Assembly: GCA_037783415.1 (NCBI GenBank)
Contig: JAZGTN010000025.1
Location: forward strand, 1,178,001-1,242,000
DNA: 64,000 nucleotides
From: Leptasterias polaris
Taxonomy: Eukaryota; Echinodermata; Asteroidea; Forcipulatida; Asteriidae
Reading direction: 5' to 3'
The notes below the pieces were generated by a model, which made no database searches, was not told the DNA's origin, and was given only the letters and a program-made list of their open reading frames with translations. Shown one piece after another: positions 37,201 through 49,800 of this stretch. Position 1 is the stretch's first letter. The number at the start of each line of letters is the position of its first letter. A program made the position numbers and the translations under genes.

Positions 37201-40200
37201 TCTTGACGTTTGGTTTTACAGTGCCTAATGATTATATCTACTCACCGTGTCCAAACTTTGTAATTTGAAGCCATAAGCAGCCCCTCGTTTCGCACTGTTC
37301 AAGTAGTTCCCAAACGCTAAAACAATCTGTAACAAAAGCACAAAAACAAATATAGTTAACCCTCCTACTCTTGGTAACATTTTCCAGTGAGCTGACCAAC
37401 CATTTGAAACCATTCAACTGCACAGGTTGTGTAGGGTGACACAAGTGTGCACAGAACTTAACTGTGTAATGGAGTGTACTGTGTAGATGCATTCACCACA
37501 TTATATCATATTGTGGGCTGGCATAGTTCATCAATCAAAACCATAGAGGATGAAATTGCAGACTGGCATAGTTTATCTATCATTCAGAACCATAATGGAT
37601 GATAAAGAATGGTAAGACAGTAGGAGGGTTAATAATAAAATATATGTTCCCCAGAGAAAACAATTTTTAACTAAAATTACCCTTTGTTAAAGTTATGAGG
37701 TACTAAATAACGTGAAATCTGTTCATCTCTTTAATTGTTGAAAAAAAGCTAGCTGTTGCAAACTGCCTACAAAATGACCTTTTGTAGAATGCATAACGTG
37801 ACAATGGCTCCGTGTTTCGACCCTAGCAGAGTCTCAAAGGTTAAATGACGACACACACAAATATAAGTGTAGGAGTGTAACATAACCTAAAACTGTGTGA
37901 TTCTAAGAGAAGAGATTGTTACAGGAATTCTTTACCTCCAATATCTTCTTGAGTCGGCTTGACGTCTTGATGGTTAGAGAGGCAGACGTGATGGCGTTGA
38001 GTTGCTGGCAGAATAAAAAATAACAAGAAAGATTGTGAAAATGTAAACCTCAGACGATGCTGGCATCGGTTAAAGATCTTGCCACTGTTAACAACAAAGA
38101 GCAGGATTGGTAAATTGTCAGGGCAAAATTGTTCACATTTTTTGAAGAAGTTTTATGAAACTCACCGGTTTGATTGCCAGTACCGTGTCCGCAAAATTAC
38201 CCATGAAGCTCATAATGGCCAGGCGCTCAGTCAGTCTCTCTACTTTAGACAACTGTGGAAAAACCCAAAGAAATAAAACACAATTTTATGGAAGAGCAAA
38301 ATAGTTCTCTTTCTCGTTAGCTCTGCAAATCCGTGCTCTGGCAGCAAGCAACTTCTAAACAGACAAGTGCAAGTCTCGTGCCTGTTTGAACATTTTAGGG
38401 ACCACTTTGGTCTCACTTACATTGCTTTAGCAGGTGAAGGAAACAAAGTTGCGCACAACGGGTCCCGATTTTACTCCATAAAACAGTGTGATACAATATA
38501 CATGTACAAGGTAACAATGAGCAGAACCGTCTTTCATACGAAGTTTGAATGTAATAACAATTTGTTTGAATAAGTAATTTTTACTAAAATTTACTTAAAA
38601 CAATTATTTATATTTAATTTTTGTAATTTGCTTGAAAACTTGTTCTTAGTAATGACAAATAAAAGTGATGTATTTATTCAAACATTCCCGTATTTTATTA
38701 TTTGTTTAGATTTATCATTTTTCTGGGGAAAGGGGGGGGGGATTGGTGTAAACTTCTTACGTTGATCATGAGTCTGTCTTCTTCTGTGAGTTTCTCAACA
38801 GGCTGCTTATCTTTCTCGTACTGTTTGAAGGACTTCTTCTCCTGATCATTGGGAAGGAATCTCTGGAGTTGCTCCACGGTATCTAGCTCAAGCTGCTGAA
38901 GATCCAACCTGAAATAATTGCCAAACGGATCACAAGACATTAGCCTCAAAGTGTAGAACTATCAGCCATTAAACTTTTCTTTTTTAGGGGGGAGGGGGGT
39001 AGAGGCGGTCCTTGTTTTGTAACATTGAGTGTCATGGCCGAGGAGTGTTTTTTAAGTTTTGTCGTTCACAGAGTGTGGGTTCGAATCCCAGCCTGGCTGG
39101 TTGCTATGCTTGTGTCATTGAGCAAGATACTTTATGCCAAATCACCTAGGGTAGCCTTTGATGTTCTTGAAGGGTAAGTTAACAGTGTGTGGTCTTGCGG
39201 AACTCCTAAGACGGTAAGATATTTGAGAGAGTGATTTCATGGAAGAGTAGGGGGTTAACCCCATTGTTTCTGGTTTACATAGCAAGCACCCTTATTCACA
39301 GGTTTCCTCGGGCTTACAGTGAAAGTTCAAAGCTTAAAGTGAAATTGTTAACTGGAACATTTCTGGGGCACCAAGGGAATAGAGGCAAGCAGGACTGAGC
39401 ATTTTTAAGTAACCAAATTAATGAGATCATTGGGTAAATGCAGAAACGCCTTTTTGATGTGGCATTCAAACCGGGGTCTCCAGAGTTGAACAGCAGGGCA
39501 AGAGACCACTATGTCAACCCAATCCCCCACACCCCATAAAAACAAAAACAAATCCATACTTCTTGATCGCTTCAGCAATCTGCTTGGACGTTAGCTCAAT
39601 CTTCCTCCTCATGATGGAGACGTTCTGGAGGCGGTTGGGCTCCAGGAGGGACAGCTGCTTCTTCTTGGACGGCGATTTGGTCACTGCGCCGTCTGTGGCC
39701 GTGAAGTTCCCTGTGGATTGGTTCTGCGTCTTAAAGAGCTCCTCAAAACTGTCAAAGTTTATGTCCTTCGAAAAAACGTAAACAAACAAAACGGAAGATA
39801 AACAAGGGAGTGACTGTACAAAAAAGGAAACATTTTAAAGTTGGGAGGTGGTTCTCTGGAGATGAAGCTCCCCGAGTACACCAGGGCCTAAACTTTATAG
39901 AGTAGCCTAAGCAGAAAAGTATGCTTACCAGAATAAGGTTGCCAACCAAAATGCAAAGTTGCATGTAGCATATTTGACTGGTGTCCTGCTTATTTCTGCT
40001 TAGCAGAGAATATCTAAGCAATATTTCTTTGTTATGGTTTCAGGGATGAGTCAGTGCTGACAAAAAGGTCTGAATCTAAAATTTTAGGAGATGTGTTGAT
40101 AAAATGGTATTTCCACCTTTTGGATATTCCTGGAGTAAAAGATTTAGATTTCAAGGGGCAATTTTTAAAGACATTTTGGAGGCAACCAACTGCACTACTT

Positions 40201-40858
40201 GCACTACTTGCAGAAAGAATCGTTGGTAGCACAACGGACATTTTGTGTCTTATTATTCAAAAGAAAGTGTGTAAAACCTTGAATTCAAAGAAAATGAAAC
40301 CCCATCCCCAAAGAATCAGTGCCTACCTTCATGACCTTGTTATCATCCAGCTCACTGAAGACTGTTCCTCCGATCTGATTAGGTTTAAACGCCACCCAGT
40401 TGAGCAGCGGCAGACGGTACTTGGTTCGAATCTTGCCCTTTATGGTCACAGCTGAAGAAGTAATTCAATGAAAGAAGATCGTGAACAGAGTTAGTGCCTT
40501 GTCGGACAAGGAATACTATTGTGACACATAAAGGAAAAATGCTGACAAATCACAAAACTGTGGGGACATATTTTTTAACCCATATCTGCTTTACAATGGT
40601 ATAGTAGAACTACCCATAAACTGCAACTGTAACTGCCCAGCTACGGGAAAACATATACATGAACGAATATTTAGAGTCTTTATTCATACTCTTACTACCA
40701 GCATTATGAAATGAAAAACATGGCACAAATATACATCACATTATAGTTTGTTGGGATAAATTTATTTGCAAGGCAGTAAATAGTTAGTGTTTATTGCGAT
40801 GCATTAATGAGCACTACATGGGCTTGGTACACCATGCCCAATATGTGGCAGAGGGTGT

Positions 40859-40889
<31 letters not shown>

Positions 40890-43800
40890 AAAAACAAAAA
40901 CCCAAACAAACTCTTAAAAGAATTCCTGAGATTCCCAGAACACAATGAAGACACAATATGAGGGTTGGGGAGTAAATTAGCCAAATATCGAGCACCAAAT
41001 ATGGGCTTGGGTAAAAACAGTATTGTGACCAGTCGGACGTATATGGATTGAGAAGCAAATTCTAAAGAATAAAAGCATGTTGTACTTACATCCATCAGGA
41101 GCGGCTCCTGGCATTCCACCGGGAGGTGGAGGGGCACCTGGAGGTGGAGGGGGTGGGGGTGCACCACCAAATGGTGGGGGAGGTGGAGGGGGTGGGGTTG
41201 TTATTTCTAGAGGGGGTGGGGGAGGGGGAGGAGGGGGAGGAGGGGGTACTGTTCAAAGAGAAAAAAAGAGAAAGTGATAATTAGTCATTGTTATACTACA
41301 AACTGGGCCAAATTTCATAGAGCTGCTTCAGGCATAATTATTTTATAAGCACACAAAATTATGGTTACCAGCTAAAACACTATGTCACATGTACCTCTGT
41401 ATAACTGGTATCCCGCTAAATGTTGTCAAGCTAGAAAATTAAGCAGCTGCTTAAGCAGCTTGCTCATAGACAATAAGTATCACGACCGGGATTTGAACCA
41501 ACACACCACCGACACCACCGGAACTTGAATTTGTTTTGCCAGACCCACTCGAACATGACACATCACAGAGAATCAAAGGAAAAATTTGTTGTACTTACAA
41601 TTATCTGGGGGTGGAGGGAAACCCCCGCCGGGTCCATCACCCATTCCGCTACCACCTCCGCCGCCTGGACCTCCAAAGCCCCCCGGGCCACCGGGACCCC
41701 CTGGACCACCAGGACCACCAGGACCCCCTGGGCCACCACCAGGACCACCAGGACCCCCTGGGCCACCACCACCACCACCACCACCACCACCAAAGCCGCC
41801 GCCGCCACCCCCAGGGCCACCTCCACCTGGGCCGCCAGAACCTCCTCCACTTCCAGGCCCTCTAGTGGCCGCTGTTCTCTTTAACGTCTCGATTGTAATG
41901 TCTGCTTCTTTCTTCTGAGTCTGTGTTAGAACGATTTAAAACAATTTTCACGTTGAGAATGAAGTTTTCAGAACTATGTTAGTGTGGTTCCTAACCTCAT
42001 TTGGAAAATTGAAAGCCACAAAGTGAAATTAGGACAAGCACCAGTCTATTTTACAGAGAAGCCTTAACTTCATTCACAAAAACTTTAACTATAAGGAAAA
42101 TGAGGAAGGACAAAAAGTATACTTCTTGTTATTGAAATATTTTAGAAGGACTGCTTTGTACAAACACAGCTTTTTAAATGACAAAGTAATTATTTTTGAT
42201 AAACTCAATATTTCTGTCAATTTATATTCACAAAAATTGTGTTGATTTATTTTTACTCTGTTTAAAATAATAAATGTTACTTTCAATTTTGTTGGTTGGT
42301 TTTTTTAAAGCTATGTTTTATTTATATCTATTTACTTATTAATGTTATTGCTATAAGTTTGTTTTTTGGGGTTTTTTTTGGGGGGGGGTGTGATTTCATC
42401 TTTTATCCATTTAAAATTAATTCACTAAATGTTTGCGAATCAATAATTAATCATAACACCATACCTGGACTAAATCACTTAATGTTTGCGAATCAATAAT
42501 TAATCATAACACCATACCTGGACTAAATCAAGAGTTTTGGTTGCAGCAGCTACTTCTAGTTGCAACTCGGCTATTCTGGCAAGAGACGAGTCCTCAACAC
42601 TTCGCAACCTGTCTGTAGTCTAGAGAGTAAACAAACGAAGAGATAAATATAAACAAGAAAAGAATTCAACTTCTGCAGAGCTTTACTAACAATGTGACAC
42701 ATGACATCACATGTGTGCTAAAGAGCCATAACGCCTGGATGTACTGCAGGCGCAAAGTGAACATAACTCGATAGATGAAGATGACCGAGTATAATTTCTA
42801 TCAACTTTGTTTAGAAGGGGGGGGGGGTAACATGGGAATCCAAGGTTCCCGAAAAAGTAAAATAAATTTAACACACACAGAAGCGAGCGTGTATAATTAT
42901 TTTAGGAGAAAAGTACACACACTACTCAGAAGCATTGGTAAAATGCAACCTTGACACCCTGAACACTGTCGCAAGCAACTGTGCACCGCTTTTGTGAATT
43001 CTCTACAATATCCTTCCACTCGACTGCACCATCTCATACCCCTATTAAGAACAACATCAGGAGTACTTCCCAAATTTTGGACCCTCGCCCTCAAACCAAT
43101 TGATTTCAAAACAGTAAAACATTTGTTTTAGGAGTTTACAAAAATTAAAAATATGTGTGATACTTGAACGGTCTGTACACAATGTTTAACTTTTCAAATG
43201 AGCTGGAATGTAGCATCTTGCCTGCCAGAAAATCCCCAGGAAACACTCCAGCCATTCCTTTCATAAACAATGTGACATTGTAAATAGCATTATATTGTTC
43301 TAAGGTTTGCGGTGACACCATGTACATACAAATCTCTCTGAGTTGTGGTGGTTCTGAAAAGGACCGGTGGTGTAATGACTTGACATTTTAATCAGTATGC
43401 TCTGATCGTCTTTCTGATAATGAAACAAGGGACCCTTAAAAGCAACTCACACTGTGATCCATAGGCCTGAAGATATCAGCATAGAGAAGTCAATGAGTAA
43501 ATCTCTAGACTTGGTTCCAAAAGTGGACGGAGCACTCTGATTGGTCAGAATCTCAGAAGCCGTCAATAAAATGCACATTCAAACTTGACCGTTTATACCA
43601 CGGGATATAGTACAGAAATACAACATGTAACTAATCTGCCTCTGCTCAGTGATTCAACTTGCAGTTTGGAAAAAAAAATAAAAAAGTGATTCTAGTTTTT
43701 GAATTCAAAATAAATAAAAAACGTTGGGAAAATCATTAGACGATTCCATTCAAATAAAGGGAACACAGTTTTTCGTCTAGTAGGGATCAGGTCATGTCAT

Positions 43801-46800
43801 GTTTATTTTTCAATATTTTAAGAATACATCTAGTATTATTTTATGTATAAATTAGAAATAGCATACGTACAAAGCACTATAAAAAAAAAATAAAAAATGA
43901 CTCGATCGATTTTACAGAAAATGCTGAAGTGATTATAACCTATTGGGAATAGACGCAACCAACAGGAGTTTAGTGGCCTCCTGATTGGTCATCTCTCTGG
44001 CATAGTGTTGTTATGTAAATGTAAGATGTGAATAAATGAATATCCCGTATACACAAGGGGTCAAGTCTGAGATTGCGAGTTAGAGCGCGTGATAGCCAAT
44101 CTGCGGGGGGAATTTTGTGTGGCTGATGCAGAGAAATAACCGCGATCTCAGACTTGAAATCAAGTCTAGTAAATCTCAGGATTAAAGGTATAGGAGGAAA
44201 ATCCCAAGTAGGGAAGACCCATGCAATCCACATGCAAGACTTCAGGGTTCAAGGTGGGATTCGAACCACGGTCCACAGAGATAGGGAAGGTAGAGAAGAA
44301 ACCAACCTGAATGCCCTTTCTGTTTCACTCCTCAAGGTAGACTGACAGTGTAACCAACGTACAGTATGTAAAATAAAACAGTCCGACCAGAGTGGACAAT
44401 GTGTTTACTGTTTACCTGATAGAGGGTGTCCTCCAGCTGCGTTACTCTCTCCAAGGCAGCATTCTTGGTGTCCGAGTCTTCCATCAACTGACCCACGTCA
44501 AACATGTTATCAAGGTACGCCTGGATTTGCGTGTGAAGTCTATCACTCTCCGTGTTCTTCAACTTCTGGGGAGAGAAAAGGCAAAAACTAAATGATACAA
44601 GCAAAGCTAACGTCAACAAAACCTTCACACTGTCATAAAAAAATTAAAATAGGTCCACCGGGTCCTTTCGGAACCACACATACTCAAAAGAAAGATTCAA
44701 CTAAATGGCATCACTGCAAAATGCTTACATTATTAACAAAACCATACTGTCGGTTTTATTGACAATGCTCAGTTTATATTGACATAACAATTTTTGAATA
44801 AGATCCTTTTCTTTGTCAAATACATGTATCACTCTTATCTTCATAATTTTGGGGTTGAACAAAAGTAAATTGACTACAACTGCATTTGAACCTGCGACCT
44901 CCTGATTAACTTGCAGGCACTCTACCAAAGGAGCCATGCTGGTGGCCTCCTTGTTTTGTCAATATCTTTGTTCGAGGGTACCAGTCAGAAGCCATTCAAA
45001 CTGTAACTGCCGTGTGGCCAGGGATCACAGGCAAGTTTACGATACAACCTTGGAAGTGGCAGGAGAGGGATCACCTTAGGGGGATGCGACTTTTTATTTC
45101 AAATATAAAGTAATGAACCACTAGGGAAACTGGAAAATTTAATAAAATTTACTCAGTAGACGTTGTGGTTCATAACTTTAATTGTTTTTGTTCAACTTTT
45201 ATTTTATTTTTTTCGCATTAAAAACATTTGTACAATTTCTAAACAATTTGACCGCTGGTAATTGCTTGATAGTTTGGGGGGGTCAGTATCTGGCATTGAT
45301 CACAAGCCTAAAAAGTGCTGACGCAAGATGCTTGGCATGAAGGGCTGAGTTGCCCACTCACCTCTAGGTATTTATCTAAGCCCAGGTTGGTAAACTCAAA
45401 CTGGAGGTAGGATCTAAAGTTCATCTCCTCCACTGAATGTACCACGATGTTGATGAATTGCATACAAGCCACCTGCAAAAACAAACAAACAAACACCCAA
45501 ATGAACAAACAAACACCCAAATGAACAGAAAGAATACAAGAAATTACCTGTAACCCCAGCAGAGCCCTCCATGAAATATGCCATGCATTTTAACCCTTTG
45601 GAGACCATAGCAGCCACAAGCGGCTTCCACCAAAATATCCATAGCGACCAAAAACTGTGATGTTGCAAAAGAAAGGTCTATAGACTGGGCAAGTCTTGTG
45701 CGTATCAAAATAATTAAAAAAACAAGTCGAATGAAGACTGGGTTAAGTCTTACTCTCAGGTTTTCTTCGTTGGTTTGTTAAGCTTACTTTACTTTCATAT
45801 ATTTCATCGTTATATTTTACTTTCACAACAATATGATATACTTTTTATAGCCATAAATTACATTAAACTAAAGTATTAACCCCATTGAGCACGGTATTGT
45901 TTTGAGAGTGAATGATGGTCGGCCGGGATTATATAATAATAGCGCGGATTACCGAAACAATAGCCCGTATTCATCGCACGAACATGTTGCAGTAGCTTTT
46001 CACTCGAAAATACCAATCTATTCAAACACAAACAAAAGGGCAATTTCTATGAATAGATCCATGATACAGGGCCAAGAAAGGTTCAGCAAACTCTTCCCTT
46101 TGCAGAGAGTTGGTCTTTCAATAATAACCGGCCAGCAACCTCAGAAACCACAGGTGCATAATGAATAGAAAGTATGCAACCAGTATGCGGCTATAGCTGT
46201 CACCCGACACCCTAACCTTCTATCAAGCCGCGGCCATAGCTGTCATCCGTCCGCAAGAGGTTAAGGAACAGAATTGCCCACCTGTAATTTTAACTCAATA
46301 TGGTTGGGGCGTACTTGGTCCCCAAAGTTTGAATAAACGAGAGACTTGTACAGTCTACCCACAAAAGGAATGTTCCCCCACTCCCCAGTTTTTGAGACGC
46401 TCAAGGGCTCAACATTTACACTGGACCGCAGGCCCAAAGCCAGTAATTTTAGAGTCAGGCCAGTAAACTCACGACCAGACAAGTCCAGCAGTCTTGTTTT
46501 TTAAAATCAAATAAAAATAAAAATACCTCACTGTGTTGTATCGTTTATGTGTAATACCCCTATGTTCAAATGTTGACTTAAGCTCCGATAAATATCTTTA
46601 AATTCTGTTGAGAATCGAAGTACGCTAACCCATAGGACAAATCTTCTCTTAGTGCTTGATCAAACAATCACAGTTTATGTTGCACTGTAAAGTCTTCTCT
46701 CATTTTGGTTCTGGAGTCGATTTCACAAAGCACTAAGATTCATCTTAAGATGAGTTATCAGTATTACCATGGTGATTTGTATTGTGACATCACTCTTTGC

Positions 46801-49800
46801 TAAGCAACTGCGATGGATTTGCAGTTACGATCAATCTTAACTCTTTGTGAAATCGAGCCCTGGTCTTGTAACAAATAATCTGGTCTAGTTAAAGTGTTAA
46901 GCTACAAGCCCTGAGGTATTGTGGATTTTTCATCTGAATTCAAGCCCTGCGCTTCCTTTACTAGTAAAGACAAATTCTTACCATGAAATCAATATTGGTG
47001 TCCTCATATTTCTGGAAGTACTGAAACAGATTCTCAAATCTAAATCTCTCACCACACTCCTGACAAAAAGAATGCAATAAAAAGGAAAAGGCACAAATTA
47101 AGACCCCTCCTTCTACCAGCGTGTTTATTGAGACAAACAACCCACATATTAATATGCCACAACAGTGGCATTTTGAGGCACACACATGCTGATGTGGCAT
47201 GCCGTGGCCGAGTGGTCAAGCGCACCAGACTCAAGCTCTGGTGTTTGAGTCTTGGTCTTCACACTAATGTTCTTAAGCAAGACACTTTACCATTATTGCT
47301 TCGCCCTTCGGATGGGACGTAAAGTCCTGTTTAACGTACTGCACGTAAAAGAACCCAGCTAAAGTTATCGATAAGAGAAGGGGTTGTTTGCCCCTGTTGT
47401 TTCTGGCAGTGGCTGCTGAGTGTGCCGCAGCACCTTGTAAACCCTTATAAGGTGCTACATAAATGGGTCTCATAATTCAAATACTTCAAAAAATGGTCTT
47501 AAAATAATATTAAGCACTTTGAGATGCCCATAGATAAAGCGCTGCATAAAACCTAGTTATCATTATTACTAAGGAAGTTGAAATGAAGTTTCTTTTCAAA
47601 TAAATTCCCTCATAAGAACCAAGTAATTTGCATAAGACAGGTTGTAGGAAACCTCAAGGGAAGATGCAAGGAGTCGCTGAGTGGTGCCGATAAAATTCCA
47701 GCTGGCAAAACCTGTCCTTGTTATGTCACGGTAGACAGGTATTAGGAGCAAAATCTCACTCTAACAGGCTGGCGTTAATGGAGCTAGGGACAGCCCAATA
47801 AAATAAGTGGTTGTTTTCAGTTAAGCTTCTGCTTTTTTAGCATCTCACATCCAATTTTTCGCCGGTGGCAAAGTCAGAGTCTGTTTGTTATGATGAGCAC
47901 ACTGGCTGTAATTGATCGAACTAATTAATTAATTAATTGACTCCGACGGACGCCAACTGGCGTCTGCTCGTCACTCACCAATTTGAAGTTGTCGAAGGCA
48001 CTGAGGATTATTTCATGTCCACCTTTGACCAGACAAACGGCTGCAAGGAGCTCCAAGACCAGGGCTTTGGTTCTGGAATCAAGTACAATAATAAATAAAA
48101 ACCTCAACTGATTATCGTGTAAGTTTTGAGGCTTGGCATGATGGAGACATACACATACCAATCTAGTATGGGGACCTATGTAAGAATCTCTTTCAAGAGC
48201 CAGTTGGTTTCGTTCTCAATCATTTGACTGGTGGGCTCATAGCCGTTGTCAGGAGACTAGAGTCAAAAATAGAATCTGAAGACCCCCAAAACCACTGCTA
48301 AGTTTGAGCATCAATCAAAGTAGGTTTAACCCTGACAAAACATGATGTTCAATTAATCTATTCATTTCTTTATTTCTTTATTTCTTTATTAAATTTTGGG
48401 GGTGGGGGTGGGATGTTTTCTCCATAAAACAGTAGCCACCAACTATGGTGATATCTTCCCAGGTTGGTTGTGTGGTGAGTTTGTTTAAAAAATTAGAATG
48501 ATTTTAGCAATTAGAAAACCAAAACCCAACACCCCAATAATGTACATGTTTTGTCCCATAAGTTAAGCTTTCTCAAAAGCGTTCATTTATTTAGCACTGT
48601 ACATGTATGTACACAGTGTTCAGAGTCTAGCTGCAGAAAAACAATAACAGGTGTAGTTCACAGGTAATTTTTTCCGGTGGCAACATAAATTGTGTGTTTT
48701 TCTTAGCACTCAAGGCTGCACCCCTTTCCTCCCAACACTTTCATTTATACAGCTCTCAAAACGAACAAAACTTGGTCAATGTGTTTCCAATAACTGTGCA
48801 ATGACACAGCTTTTTCTTCAACTTGGCTAATCTGATACAGCCAAACTCAATCAGCTTACATGCTGCTAGTGTAAGATTTTGTTATGGACCTTGTAAGATG
48901 GACATTTTAAAAACAAACTTGGTGGTACACCTGGGTCTGACCAGTCTTGAATAACTTGCTGTTATGTTGCTGAACCTTTGTTGTTGCAAAAACGAGGAAA
49001 ACACCCCAAACACACAAATCTTGTACGTGGAAATCTGGGGCCACTTTCATAGAGCTGTTTGGCGGAAAATACGGCTGAACAGATTTCTTTACTGAGCAAA
49101 ATAATGAGTGAGGCACCAGGTACAGCAATTTTAACTTCATGGAATATTAGCTGGTAACCTGTTTCTGCTCAGCAAGATTTTGTTGTGCTGACAGGCTTTA
49201 TGAAACTGGGCAGCAGGAAACCAGTCAGAGATGGTACAAGTGGAATGGTAATTTGGCTGGTAACCTTACTCAGGTGACCAAAATTGTTTTGTGCTTAGCT
49301 ACTTTTTGTCCTCAAGTGCTATGAAATTTGGCCCAGCTGGCAAGCTGAAAAGTTGTGTGCTTCAAACCGAAACTACGGCAACTTGTACAAGCCACAGCCC
49401 TCAATCCATTTTGTTCTCAAACCTAATGAATGAATTTGTCAGAGCTGAACAGGGCTCGAAATTAACACTGGACCGCAGGCCCGAGGCCAGTGATTTTAGC
49501 GTCGGTCCAGTAAACTTTATAACGAACAAGTCCGGCGGTCTTGTGTTTTTTTTACATAATAAAAGTATTATTATTAACATGAAATGTATTATCTTTCATT
49601 AAATAAATGTATTTAAATCTCAGTTTAAAAAGTTGTTGTTTTACTTGTTGTCGTCAAATTATTTCCGAGCGCGGAACACATCCAACCCGGCCGACCGTTC
49701 GTCGTGCTGCAAGAACGTTCCCTCTATCCAGTTTGCTCATGCCCACGACCACTGCACTGGGCTCAAACCATAGGCTTTAGGCACCCGGGGGGACGAGCGA

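Larger units (their letters stand above)
35957..37245. other. FMNL intron 20
   Basis: Contains a tRNA-like SINE on the minus strand at about 36,640-36,860 and a relic copy of the end of exon 20 at about 37,087-37,167 (both listed). CAGTCGACTAAAGTCGCCAA and its near copy at 36,477 and 36,521 form a short direct repeat. No extra exon was seen. Confidence 0.5.

Noticed and set aside
41586..41918. A plus-strand polyproline ORF that looks like an FH1 domain
   Set aside because: The opposite strand holds an exon with good splice sites, correct phase and coiled-coil residues. The polyproline frame is the complement of the GGN repeat. Kept only as a clue in the inversion hypothesis.
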